From Bacillota bacterium (GTDB taxonomy: Bacteria; Bacillota_I; Bacilli_A; Acholeplasmatales; Acholeplasmataceae): DNA of 45,546 bases. The notes beneath the pieces are model-generated. The model was not told where the DNA came from and searched no databases. It saw only the letters and a list, made by a program, of their open reading frames with translations. A program made the translations under genes and the position numbers. Shown one piece after another: positions 31,569 to 39,735 of the stretch; position 1 is the first letter of the stretch; each line of letters opens with the position of its first letter. The stretch covers positions 1 through 45,546 of the forward strand of contig JAEYXZ010000099.1 of the NCBI GenBank assembly GCA_023431045.1. Reading direction: 5' to 3'.

Positions 31569-33377
31569 TTAGTTAAAACGTTCACTTACCCAAGTTGATG
31601 TGACATAAGTTGCAACATCATTTGCAGTAATTTCACTATAACCAGCTAAATCAAATACTACACCTTCAGTCGTTAATGAAGTTGCATTTAAATATCTAAC
31701 ATGAACACTTGGTAACCATGCGCCAGTTAAGGAAACATAGTTATAAGGTGCTGCTAAATATCCAACTTGGACGTCTGTTGTGGTTGCCATAACTAGCGTA
31801 CCACCAACAACGAGTCTTTGACCTGATTTTGTTGCATAAGCTGTGATTTGACCTAAATAAACTTTTTTAATTGGGTTTGAAAGTTGAACATTAATATCAC
31901 CACTATAAATGGCATCATTGATATTAGCCTTAGTTAGAACACCAACTAAACCAGCAACATAAACTGTATCTTGTTTTGTACTTTCTGTCTCTGCATGTTT
32001 GACATAGTTAACATTAATATGTGCACGTGAGATAACTTCATTAAGTGCTAAGTCACTACGATAAGCACCAATTAAACCACCAACATAAAGACTACCTTCA
32101 CCAAGACCTTTAATGTCTTGACCAATGTTGACATTGATAGTTGTATCTGTGACACTTAATTGTTTAATATTAAATCCTTTATCTTGTTCAATTAAACCGA
32201 ACAATCCACCAACATAACTACCTGAGGTTGCAACGTCTGAACCACTATAAGCCCCGTTAATTCCTCTTTGAGTTAAGTCAATTGATGAACCATCAACAGT
32301 AATATTGTTTAAACTTCCTTGTAGAGAACCGCCAACTAAACCAAGATATAGGTTACGATTGATTGTTCTAGTTGCTTTATGAAGACGATCGGTATCTTTA
32401 TCAAACCATTGATCACCTGCTGCAGGGATTTGTGGTTTTGTTGTTGGAATAGCAACACCTTCATTCCAATTCGTACCATCATGTGTATAGAGTAAATCGG
32501 TACTTTCATCAAACCAACGGCTACCACTTACTGGTGATGTTGGTTCTTCAACTGGGATCACTGATCCAGAGTCAAATGATGCGACGTTATGTTGGAATGT
32601 AATGCTTGAATTTGTGATACTGACATTTTCCATTAAGAATTCGTTGTTTGAAACTTTACTAACGACTAACCCTACATATTGAATTCCACTATATGGTCTT
32701 GCAGTATTATCAATGTGGACATTATCGAAAGTAACATTTTTAATGTATGATTTAGAAACATATCCAAAGATTGATAAATATGAGCGATTGACGTGTGTAC
32801 TATCGTTTATATTAATATTGGAAATTGTAAATCCTGCACCATCATATCCACCAGTGAATGGTGTACCCGATGTGAATAATGGATTCATTGATTCACCTTC
32901 AAAATCAAGGTTTGCTGTTTGAACATAATACTTCTTATTGTTCATTGCTTTAAATTCAGCAACGGTTGATACTTCAAGTGGATCTGCCGATGTATCACCT
33001 TGTGCTAAAGTCGTTACTTTTGAAGCTTCATTGGTATAAAGTCTTAGTTCATTACCATCTTTTTCAGCAAAGATTTCAACTAAATAAGTTGTTTCTCTTT
33101 CAAGATTTTCAAAAGTGATTGTTTTAATTTGATTTTTAGATACTGGAACGAGTTGTTCATCATTATCTGTTTCAGAGGATACAACAACCTTTAAAACTAA
33201 CTCATCAAGTTCATCTTCTGGGTCAGCTAGGGTTGCTTTAAAAGTGACTGAATTGGTCGTTGTTGAATAACTTGTTACAGTGACTCTTGCGTTATTAAAT
33301 TTTAATTCTTCGGTTGGATTACATGCCGACAATAGGGTCACGACAGCAAGAATCATAAGGCTTAACAATTTTTTCAT
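31569..33377 (-). CDS. Lipoprotein with Fn3-like and beta-helix (GLUG-like) regions
   Basis: A 602-aa surface lipoprotein. The signal peptide MKKLLSLMILAVVTLLSAC has lipobox Cys19. Residues ~25-125 look like an Fn3/Ig-type beta-sandwich (VTVTSYSTTTNSVTFKATL ... FENLERETTYLVEIFAEKDG). The remainder is a series of GLUG/beta-helix repeats (FTGGYDGAGFTISNI, YLSIFGYVSKSYIKNVTFDNV, LVGGSLQGSLNNITVDGS, YVGGLFGLIEQ, YVGGLIGAYRS, YVAGLVGVLTK). Near 268-335 two copies of a different short motif interrupt the helix (SGSRWFDESTDLLYTHDG and AGDQWFDKDTDRLHKAT). The ATG overlaps the gltX TGA (ATGA), so it is coupled to gltX. Function is probably adhesion or binding; this is inference. Confidence 0.82.
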   Translation of the reverse strand: MKKLLSLMILAVVTLLSACNPTEELKFNNARVTVTSYSTTTNSVTFKATLADPEDELDELVLKVVVSSETDNDEQLVPVSKNQIKTITFENLERETTYLVEIFAEKDGNELRLYTNEASKVTTLAQGDTSADPLEVSTVAEFKAMNNKKYYVQTANLDFEGESMNPLFTSGTPFTGGYDGAGFTISNININDSTHVNRSYLSIFGYVSKSYIKNVTFDNVHIDNTARPYSGIQYVGLVVSKVSNNEFLMENVSITNSSITFQHNVASFDSGSVIPVEEPTSPVSGSRWFDESTDLLYTHDGTNWNEGVAIPTTKPQIPAAGDQWFDKDTDRLHKATRTINRNLYLGLVGGSLQGSLNNITVDGSSIDLTQRGINGAYSGSDVATSGSYVGGLFGLIEQDKGFNIKQLSVTDTTINVNIGQDIKGLGEGSLYVGGLIGAYRSDLALNEVISRAHINVNYVKHAETESTKQDTVYVAGLVGVLTKANINDAIYSGDINVQLSNPIKKVYLGQITAYATKSGQRLVVGGTLVMATTTDVQVGYLAAPYNYVSLTGAWLPSVHVRYLNATSLTTEGVVFDLAGYSEITANDVATYVTSTWVSERFN

Positions 33378-34723
33378 CAGGACACTCCTTTAAGTGTTTG
33401 TAAAGTCTGTTTAATACGGGATACTACTTTATCTTTTCCAAGTAATGAGAGTGACACCGGTAGACTTGGTCCGTGTGCTTCTCCTGTGGTTGCAATTCGA
33501 ATTGGCATAAATAATGCTTTGCCTTTAATGCCTGTTGATGTTCCAACCGCTTTAATGGTTTGTTCAATTAAGATGGTGTCAGAAAAATCAATTGTAGAGA
33601 CTTTGTCAAGAAAATCTTCAATGACTGTTTTTGCATCAAATTGAAGTAATTCTTGCATGACTTCATCTTTAATAATTAATTCATCATGGAAGAACTCATG
33701 ATAATACTTAACAATTTCTGCTCCATAGGTCAACCGGTCTTTTAAGAGTCCTAGTAAACTTTCAAGCCAAGCTTCAGAAACGATTTCTATATTTGCCTTT
33801 TCTAAGAATGGACGACATAATTTTTTAAGACTTTCCATATCAAGTAACTTAATATATCTTGAATTAATATATGTCAATTTAACTCGATCAAAGTAGGATG
33901 GAGCTGCACTTAACTTATGTTCATCAAAGAGTTCAATAAGTTCACTTTGAGATAGGATTTCTTTATCACTTGTTGGTGTCCAACCTAAGAGTGATAAGAA
34001 ATTAAGCATTGCCTCAGGAAGGAAACCTAATTGATCATATTCACCAATGAATTGAACAACATCTTTGTCACGTTTTGAAAGTTTCTTACGTCTTTCATTG
34101 ACGATAATGGTCATATGTCCAAAGGTTGGAATCTCCCAACCAAATGCATTATATACCATGATTTGTTTTGGTGTATTGGTGATATGTTCTTCACCTCTAA
34201 AGACATGGGTGATTTCCATATGATGATCATCAACAACAACAGCGAAATTATAAGTTGGAATACCATTATCTTTCATAATAATCCAATCTTCAATTTCCTT
34301 AGATTCAAATGTTAACTTACCTCGAATGACATCATCAAAAGTATAAGTTACATCTTGAGGAACTTTAAATCTGATAGCAAACTTCTTTGAACCTTCTTTA
34401 AAATCCTTGTAAGCTAAACCTTTATCAAGTAAATCTTGGGCATACTTTTGGTATAAATCAAGACGTTTTAATTGATGGTATGGGCCATGTGGACCGCCGA
34501 TATCTGGACCTTCATCCCAAGATATTCCAAGCCACTTCAAGTAGTTAAGTTGTGATGCTTCCCCACCTTCAACATTTCTAGCAACATCGGTGTCTTCAAT
34601 TCTAATTAAAAAATCTCCACCATGATGTTTTGCGAATAAATAATTAAATAACGCAGTTCTTGCGTTACCGATATGTAATAAACCAGTTGGGGATGGAGCA
34701 TAACGTGCTCTAACTTTTGACAT
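33377..34723 (-). CDS. gltX: Glutamyl-tRNA synthetase
   Basis: A 448-aa class I synthetase. The N-terminal RYAPSPTGLLHIGNARTALFNYLFAKHHGG contains the HIGH-type motif (HIGN). RIEDTDVARN binds glutamate and ATP, and KLSKRDKDVVQF is the KMSKS loop. The C-terminal anticodon-binding region is slightly short against ~480 aa. Many bacteria with one GltX and no GlnRS use it for both Glu and Gln tRNA; this cannot be judged here. It has a good promoter and AAGGG upstream. It ends in TGA overlapping the lipoprotein ATG. Confidence 0.96.
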   Translation of the reverse strand: MSKVRARYAPSPTGLLHIGNARTALFNYLFAKHHGGDFLIRIEDTDVARNVEGGEASQLNYLKWLGISWDEGPDIGGPHGPYHQLKRLDLYQKYAQDLLDKGLAYKDFKEGSKKFAIRFKVPQDVTYTFDDVIRGKLTFESKEIEDWIIMKDNGIPTYNFAVVVDDHHMEITHVFRGEEHITNTPKQIMVYNAFGWEIPTFGHMTIIVNERRKKLSKRDKDVVQFIGEYDQLGFLPEAMLNFLSLLGWTPTSDKEILSQSELIELFDEHKLSAAPSYFDRVKLTYINSRYIKLLDMESLKKLCRPFLEKANIEIVSEAWLESLLGLLKDRLTYGAEIVKYYHEFFHDELIIKDEVMQELLQFDAKTVIEDFLDKVSTIDFSDTILIEQTIKAVGTSTGIKGKALFMPIRIATTGEAHGPSLPVSLSLLGKDKVVSRIKQTLQTLKGVS

Positions 34724-34747
34724 GTAAACCCTTCTTTCAGCAATAAC

Positions 34748-34776
34748 ATTATACGATAATTGTATATAATATACAA
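34748..34776 (-). promoter_or_regulatory. gltX promoter with overlapping inverted repeat
   Basis: TTGTAT (34771-34776), a 17-nt spacer and TATAAT (34748-34753) on the minus strand. A perfect 8-1-8 inverted repeat (TTGTATAT-A-ATATACAA, 34760-34776) covers the -35 and part of the spacer. It may be an operator or chance in AT-rich DNA. Confidence 0.7.
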
Positions 34777-34778
34777 GT

Positions 34779-35291
34779 TTATTTTTTACCGATTGATTGT
34801 AGATATTTGTTAACTTCTTTATGATTTCTAAAAATCGTTACCTTATCTTGATACTTTGTAGCAATTTCTTGATATTTTTTGCGGTGTGCTTTGGATCGAC
34901 CTTTAAATAAAATCCACATAACAAAGTCGAAATTTAGTCTTTCTGGACATCCTTCTGTCATACTTTCACGAGTCTTATTCTTATACACAATTCGTCTTTT
35001 TATTGCGTTAAATAAACAGCGAAATCGGTTAAATTTAAAGAAGAATATGTAATCAGCAGACTGCATTCTTTCTGCTCCAAAAAACCGCGAATAATTACCA
35101 TCAATAATCCAATCTTTTTGATTGATGACTGACTCTAATTCATTCTTGATTTTTTCATCTGATGCAAAAACCCAACCTGGTTCCCATGCGATCTTATCGA
35201 TGTAGGTTGGAACTATTTGAAAGTGATTTGAAAGTTCTTTTGCAAATGTGGATTTACCAGATCCACTGTAGCCAATAATTTGGATTTTCAT
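34779..35291 (-). CDS. P-loop nucleoside/adenylate-kinase-like protein (FlaR/topology-modulation type)
   Basis: A 170-aa protein. The P-loop IIGYSGSGKSTFAKEL lies at the N-terminus. YIDKIAWEPGW, WIIDGNYSR and the FFFKFNRFRCLFNAIKRRIVYKNKTRESMTEGCPERLNFDFVMWIL block are typical of the family called DNA topology modulation protein/FlaR, an adenylate-kinase relative. The substrate is unknown and the topology role is not well established. It begins 2 nt after the PH-like membrane protein gene, so the two form an operon. Confidence 0.8.
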   Translation of the reverse strand: MKIQIIGYSGSGKSTFAKELSNHFQIVPTYIDKIAWEPGWVFASDEKIKNELESVINQKDWIIDGNYSRFFGAERMQSADYIFFFKFNRFRCLFNAIKRRIVYKNKTRESMTEGCPERLNFDFVMWILFKGRSKAHRKKYQEIATKYQDKVTIFRNHKEVNKYLQSIGKK

Positions 35292-35293
35292 CG

Positions 35294-35689
35294 TTAGAGA
35301 ATGATATCTTTACTGATCTTTCTTGATAGATCAATCATCAGTTGTTTTTGATGACTTTTTAAGAACCCATTGAGTTTATAGGTGATTCTTGTAGAGTCTT
35401 CAAATACCAATTCAATGGCTTGTGCTTTTTCATGAATACCTACGATATCACTATAAATAATTTTTCTTTTAGAAAAGTACACTTGGATTAAGACATACTC
35501 TTGATAAACAAAGAATCTAGTTGAAAACATGATCAAATAATTAAGTAATAACACAGCGATAAAAATGAATGTGAATATCGATAAAACTAATGTATCTTCA
35601 CGAAATAATACAACCAGTAAAATAAGGATTGGGGTTGGAATCATCATCAATAATAAATATTTCATTTTCATATAACTTCTTATTAACAT
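35294..35689 (-). CDS. Two-helix membrane protein with a PH-like domain
   Basis: A 131-aa protein. Two helices (near 10-28 and 32-53) are followed by a ~75-residue beta-rich region (FFVYQEYVLIQVYFSKRKIIYSDIVGIHEKAQAIELVFEDSTRITYKL) that resembles bacterial PH domains of the YdbT/YcxE kind. GAGG lies upstream of the ATG and TGTTATAAT at 35710-35718 gives an extended -10. The role is unknown. Confidence 0.65.
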   Translation of the reverse strand: MLIRSYMKMKYLLLMMIPTPILILLVVLFREDTLVLSIFTFIFIAVLLLNYLIMFSTRFFVYQEYVLIQVYFSKRKIIYSDIVGIHEKAQAIELVFEDSTRITYKLNGFLKSHQKQLMIDLSRKISKDIIL

Positions 35690-35709
35690 CTTTACTACCT
35701 CACTTTCAT

Positions 35710-35718
35710 ATTATAACA
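35710..35718 (-). promoter_or_regulatory. Extended -10 promoter of the PH-like protein/P-loop kinase operon
   Basis: TGTTATAAT on the minus strand, about 20 nt upstream of the ATG. No -35 is evident. Confidence 0.5.
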
Positions 35719-35740
35719 TTGAAACACTTTATAAATATTA

Positions 35741-35769
35741 AAAGAAAAGAAGCCCCGAAGAGCTTCTTT
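35741..35769 (-). terminator. Intrinsic terminator of rplM-rpsI
   Basis: On the minus strand AAAGAAGC-TCTTCGGG-GCTTCTTT is followed by TCTTTT. Confidence 0.88.
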
Positions 35770-35776
35770 AGAAACA

Positions 35777-36175
35777 TTAACGTTTGCTGAATTGTGGTGC
35801 TCTACGCGCTTTCTTAAGACCGTATTTTTTACGTTCTTTCGCACGTGGATCACGTGTAACTAAACCAGCTGGTTTAAGTACTTTTCTTAAATCTTCATCG
35901 ACTTCCATTAATGCACGAGTAATTCCTAAACGAATCGCTCCAGCTTGACCAGTTAATCCGCCGCCATTGACATTTGCAACAACATCGAATTTACCTTCGT
36001 TTGAAGTTAATGTTAGTGGTTGTAACACGTCTAAACGTGTTGCAGCACTTGGAATATATTCTTCAAATGGACGATCATTAACTAAGAATTTACCTTTACC
36101 AGGAGTCAAGATAACACGGGCAACAGAAGACTTTCTACGTCCGACTGCACTGTATTGTACGAGATCTTTAGCCAT
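35777..36175 (-). CDS. rpsI: 30S ribosomal protein S9
   Basis: A 132-aa S9. YSAVGRRKSSVARVILTPGKGKFLVNDRPFEEY is the N-terminal signature, and the tail KKYGLKKARRAPQFSKR ends in the conserved Lys-Arg that reaches the P site. It lies 3 nt after rplM with GAGGT upstream; the two form the universal rplM-rpsI operon. Confidence 0.98.
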   Translation of the reverse strand: MAKDLVQYSAVGRRKSSVARVILTPGKGKFLVNDRPFEEYIPSAATRLDVLQPLTLTSNEGKFDVVANVNGGGLTGQAGAIRLGITRALMEVDEDLRKVLKPAGLVTRDPRAKERKKYGLKKARRAPQFSKR

Positions 36176-36178
36176 GGG

Positions 36179-36607
36179 TTATACCTCTAAACTTTCTGGT
36201 TTTTGAGCTTGGTGCTGATGTTCTGGTCCTGCATAGACAAAGAGTTTTCTTGCCATATCAGTTCCAAGAATATTGTGTGGTAACATACCAACAATTGCTT
36301 TTTCAACAATTGCAGTTGGCTGTTTAGCCATTAAGTCACGCGCAGCAGTTTGCGTTAAACCACCATTGTAACCGGAATGTTTGTAATAGAACTTATCAGT
36401 CCATTTTTTACCAGTTAAATGAATTTTATCTGCATTGACGACAATAACATAATCACCAGTGTCTACATGTGGCGTGTAGGAAGGTTTATGCTTGCCTTTT
36501 AAAATTGATGCAACCTTAGTTGCAAGACGTCCTAAAGTTTTACCTTCAGCGTCGACGACATACCATTTTCTTGTAATGGTACTTTCGTTAGCCATAAATG
36601 TTTTCAT
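36179..36607 (-). CDS. rplM: 50S ribosomal protein L13
   Basis: A 142-aa L13: ITRKWYVVDAEGKTLGRLATKVASILKGKHKPSYTPHVDTGDYVIVVNADKIHLTGKKWTDKFYYKHSGYNGGL is typical. The ATG at 36607 is preceded by AAGGAG with a long 13-nt gap (36621-36626). In many Bacillota this operon follows ecfA-ecfA-ecfT-truA; here it lies ~7 kb away from truA. Confidence 0.97.
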   Translation of the reverse strand: MKTFMANESTITRKWYVVDAEGKTLGRLATKVASILKGKHKPSYTPHVDTGDYVIVVNADKIHLTGKKWTDKFYYKHSGYNGGLTQTAARDLMAKQPTAIVEKAIVGMLPHNILGTDMARKLFVYAGPEHQHQAQKPESLEV

Positions 36608-36682
36608 AATTTAAATCTTTCTCCTTATATGTGGTTATAAGGGCTTACGTGGAATTGTAAGGTTGTAAAACGTACCTGAATT

Positions 36683-36711
36683 ATCTTACTATACTTTTGT
36701 ATAGTTGTCAA
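36683..36711 (-). promoter_or_regulatory. rplM promoter with inverted repeat in its spacer
   Basis: TTGACA (36706-36711), a 17-nt spacer and TAAGAT (36683-36688) on the minus strand. The perfect inverted repeat ACTATAC-TTTT-GTATAGT (36688-36705) fills the spacer. The ~70-nt leader can form CTTAC/GTAAG and CTTATA/TATAAG stems, the second touching the AAGGAG site, which fits an autoregulated r-protein leader; this is inference. Confidence 0.78.
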
Positions 36712-36719
36712 CAGTATTA

Positions 36720-36728
36720 TGTTAAAAT
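36720..36728 (+). promoter_or_regulatory. Extended -10 promoter of the SecB-like gene
   Basis: TGTTAAAAT on the plus strand. It lies back-to-back with the rplM promoter, and the rplM -35 is only ~9 bp away, so the two promoters may compete. Confidence 0.6.
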
Positions 36729-36757
36729 GGGTATATATCACAGAAAGGAAAACTGCC

Positions 36758-37135
36758 ATGAAGGTTTTAAATACAATCATCCAAACCAAGCGAGTTTCCA
36801 TCGTGAATCACAATCTCAAGGGAAACTATAAATTGAATCCAATTTTCACGAAACAAATCGAGAAAGTGGATGATAAAACCTATGTTTTAACCCTTAATGT
36901 TTCAGTTCTAAATACAGCTGAAGCACCTTTTCCAATTGACTTAAATGCCTCGATTCAAGGTACTTTTACGTTCGATGAAGCCAATGATATTCAAATCGAG
37001 AATTTCATGCTCATTCCTGCTGTCCAAGTTTTATTTCCACACTTAAGATCAATTGTTTCATCAGTTACCGCATCCTCATACATCCAACCACTCCTCTTAC
37101 CACTGATGGATGCGAGAGTATTTAAGGACATTTAA
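36758..37135 (+). CDS. SecB-like export chaperone
   Basis: A 125-aa protein from the ATG at 36758, supported by AAAGGAA upstream; an in-frame ATG at 36719 lies in the promoter. The order of features follows SecB: the strand pair YVLTLNVSVLNTAEAPFPIDLNASIQGTFTF (compare YEVVLRVTVTA...F in E. coli SecB), then PAVQVLFPHLRSIVSSVTASSYIQPLLLPLMDARVF (compare NILFPYARECITSMVSRG...PVNFDALF). SecB binds unfolded preproteins. This fold also occurs in toxin-antitoxin-chaperone loci and in Bacillota proteins of the DUF1149 kind. No toxin gene is adjacent. The identification rests on my own pattern comparison. Confidence 0.62.
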   Translation: MKVLNTIIQTKRVSIVNHNLKGNYKLNPIFTKQIEKVDDKTYVLTLNVSVLNTAEAPFPIDLNASIQGTFTFDEANDIQIENFMLIPAVQVLFPHLRSIVSSVTASSYIQPLLLPLMDARVFKDI

Positions 37136-37145
37136 ACTATAAAAT

Positions 37146-37206
37146 AAAAAAGAGCTTCTAAGACTAAAGTGATCAACACATTGTCTAGGAAAGCTCTTTT
37201 TTTATT
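37146..37206. terminator. Bidirectional terminator between the SecB-like gene and yitT-family gene
   Basis: AAAAAGAGCTT and AAGCTCTTTTT form the outer stem, with TAAGAC/GTCTA pairing inside. A- and T-runs flank both sides, so it can serve the convergent genes on both strands. Confidence 0.82.
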
Positions 37207-38170
37207 ATGCGATTGTTTTACGTTTGAAGTTACCAAACACTTGTTTCACAGGTTTGGTGATCATAAATGCTTTCGGATCAACTTGTTGAACCATTTGAGT
37301 TAGCGTTGTTAACTCATACGCAGCAATAATAACCATTACCAATGTTTTTTCTTTATGGGTGTATCCACCTTCAACTCGCATTAAGGTGACACCACGATAA
37401 ATCTTACTTAAAATATCACTGATAATCTGGTTTGGATTATCAGAAATAATTTCTACTGAGATAAACTGATACGCCGTATGGATTCGGTCTGTTACAATCG
37501 TTGAAATAATTAATCGTAAGATGGTGTATGATGCAACAACTCCACCAATGATTTCGACTCCACTCACAACATGACCGTGCGTAATGAGTCCCCCAAGGAT
37601 TGCTGTCATAATGTTCATTGTCATTGAAATCATACCAACCGATTTACCATTTCTTAATGAGATATACTGTGCAACAATATCAAGTCCACCCGTTGATGTT
37701 CCATATTTAAGTGCACCACCTGCACCAATACCGATTAAGACACCACCTAAAATAGAGATTGTCACAGCATGTTCTGGATGTTCAAGTCCTAGAGGTAATG
37801 CTGGAATATAACCTAGAATGGTTGCTTGAATCAAGATTGAAACTAATGAATAAATTGTAAACTTCTTAGAAACACCAAACCAACCGAGTAAAAGAATTGG
37901 AATGTTGGCAACAATAATAAACATTCCTAAGAAAGCTCCTTGCCATGATACCATGTCAACATTTAAGACAAACACTAGAAAATCACGGACGAGCTGTGCA
38001 AGTCCTGGAATTCCACCCGTATACATTGGATAAACTGATGCTTCTAAAAACCATGAAACACCAATTCCATAAATGAAAGTAAAAACAACAACAGCAGCAA
38101 TTCTTACTATTTCAGGTTTTACTTTCGTTTTAAATTGATTACTTACAAACCAATTTCTTATTTTACTCAT
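37205..38170 (-). CDS. YitT-family membrane protein (DUF161/DUF2179)
   Basis: A 321-aa protein with about five or six membrane helices in the first ~220 residues (VVVFTFIYGIGVSWFLEASVYPMYTGGIPGLAQL ... GGALKYGTSTGGLDIVAQYISLRNG, the YitT repeat). A C-terminal DUF2179 cytoplasmic domain follows (ISVEIISDNPNQIISDILSKIYRGVTLMRVEGGYTHKEKTLVMVIIAAYELTTLTQMVQQVDPKAFMITKPVKQVFG). The function of the family is not settled. It overlaps metG by 8 nt, so it lies downstream of a Met-responsive T-box. A role in amino-acid or precursor traffic is possible but unproven. Confidence 0.88.
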   Translation of the reverse strand: MSKIRNWFVSNQFKTKVKPEIVRIAAVVVFTFIYGIGVSWFLEASVYPMYTGGIPGLAQLVRDFLVFVLNVDMVSWQGAFLGMFIIVANIPILLLGWFGVSKKFTIYSLVSILIQATILGYIPALPLGLEHPEHAVTISILGGVLIGIGAGGALKYGTSTGGLDIVAQYISLRNGKSVGMISMTMNIMTAILGGLITHGHVVSGVEIIGGVVASYTILRLIISTIVTDRIHTAYQFISVEIISDNPNQIISDILSKIYRGVTLMRVEGGYTHKEKTLVMVIIAAYELTTLTQMVQQVDPKAFMITKPVKQVFGNFKRKTIA

Positions 38171-39725
38171 TTACCTTCCCTAAAATTTCCTCTAACTTCT
38201 TAGTCATATCAAAGCGTTCAAATAACGGTGTTGCAACACCAATCTTTTGTTCAGGATAAGACCCAAACTTAATCATACTATCAAACCCTGCAGGTTGAAC
38301 TCCTAATTGCTCAAAGATCTTCTTAGCAGTTTCTGGTATAAAGGCTTGAAGCATCACAGCCAACATCCGGATGGTTTCAACCAAACTATAAAGAACGTGT
38401 GCTAAGACCTCGGTATGTCCATTCTTGTTCAAATTCCAAGGTTCAGATAAATCAATATACTTATTAGCAGCTCTAGCAACTAAAATGATTTCTTCTAATG
38501 CGTCACCAACTCTTAATTCATCCATCAAGGTTCTAACCTTATCTAGTAAACCTTCACAAATATCCTTAAGACTATATTCAAATGGTTCATTAATCATGAC
38601 TTTTTTAACAAAACCTTCTTGATACTTATTTATCATACCAATCGTACGATTGACTAAATTACCTAAGGTATTGGCTAAATCAGAATTATTTCTTTCGATT
38701 AACAATTCATAGGTGATATTTCCATCTTGAGCAAATGGAATTTCATGGAGAAGATAGTATCTTACCACATCAACCCCGAAGTGACCGACTAAATCATCTG
38801 TATAAAGTGTATTACCGACTGATTTACTCATCTTATTCTTATCCACTAAAACCCATGGGTGTCCGAAGATTTTCTTTGGTAATGGTAAATCAAGTGCCAT
38901 TAGAATGATTGGCCAATAAATGGTATGAAAACGAACAATATCTTTACCAATCATATGAAGGTCAGCTGGCCAATAGTGTTTAAATTTATCTGGAAATTGT
39001 CCTGGTTGATATCCCAATCCAGTAATATAATTACTTAAGGCATCAATCCAAACATAGAGGACATGGTCATCATTTTCAGTTACTGGTACACCCCATTTAA
39101 AAGAAGTTCTAGTGACTGATAAATCGGGTAATGTATCGGATAAGAAGTTATTAATGACTTCGTTTTTTCTTGATTCAGGTGCAATAAAGTCAGGATGATC
39201 TTTAATGTGATTTAAAAGTCTTTCTTGATAGTTTGATAACTTCAAGAAATACGCATCTTCACTCATCCACACTGGAATATCACCACTTGGACCTTTACCA
39301 TCGACAATATCTGTTTCAGATAAGAAGGATTCATCTGCAATCGAATACCATCCTTCATACTTTCCAAGGTAGATATCGCCTTGTTTTAAAAGTCTTGAGA
39401 AAATCGCTGATACTGCCTTCTTATGATCTGGGTTTGTTGTTCTAACAAAGCCATCATAAGAGATATTGACTTTATCAAAAATACGTTTAATTTCTGAGGC
39501 GATAAGATCCACATAACTCTGAGTTGGTAAATCCTGATTCTTTGCTTTTGCTTCAATCTTTTGACCGTGTTCATCAACCCCAGTTTGGAAGTAGACATCA
39601 TAACCATCCAAACGTTTAAAACGAGCGATTGCATCGCTTAAAATAATTTCATAAACATTACCAATATGAGGGATTGCTGATGCATATGGGATTGCTGTTG
39701 AGATATAATATTTTTTCTTTTCCAT
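38163..39725 (-). CDS. metG: Methionyl-tRNA synthetase without zinc knuckle
   Basis: A 520-aa class I synthetase. STAIPYASAIPHIGNVYEIILSD carries the HIGH motif and WVLVDKNKMSKSVGNTLY the KMSKS loop. The connective peptide normally binds zinc with four Cys. Here the region reads GWYSIADESFLSETDIVDGKGPSGDIPVW, with no cysteine. The C-terminal tRNA-binding (Trbp111) domain of ~660-aa enzymes is also missing. I chose the ATG at 39725 with GGAGG 5 nt upstream; an in-frame TTG four codons earlier overlaps that site. It is under a T-box. Confidence 0.96.
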   Translation of the reverse strand: MEKKKYYISTAIPYASAIPHIGNVYEIILSDAIARFKRLDGYDVYFQTGVDEHGQKIEAKAKNQDLPTQSYVDLIASEIKRIFDKVNISYDGFVRTTNPDHKKAVSAIFSRLLKQGDIYLGKYEGWYSIADESFLSETDIVDGKGPSGDIPVWMSEDAYFLKLSNYQERLLNHIKDHPDFIAPESRKNEVINNFLSDTLPDLSVTRTSFKWGVPVTENDDHVLYVWIDALSNYITGLGYQPGQFPDKFKHYWPADLHMIGKDIVRFHTIYWPIILMALDLPLPKKIFGHPWVLVDKNKMSKSVGNTLYTDDLVGHFGVDVVRYYLLHEIPFAQDGNITYELLIERNNSDLANTLGNLVNRTIGMINKYQEGFVKKVMINEPFEYSLKDICEGLLDKVRTLMDELRVGDALEEIILVARAANKYIDLSEPWNLNKNGHTEVLAHVLYSLVETIRMLAVMLQAFIPETAKKIFEQLGVQPAGFDSMIKFGSYPEQKIGVATPLFERFDMTKKLEEILGKVNE

Positions 39726-39735
39726 GTTTTCCTCC

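Noticed and set aside
34760..34776. Specific operator at gltX
   Set aside because: The 8-1-8 repeat is almost entirely A/T; repeats of this size are expected several times by chance in a window of this composition, so I kept it only as a note on the promoter.
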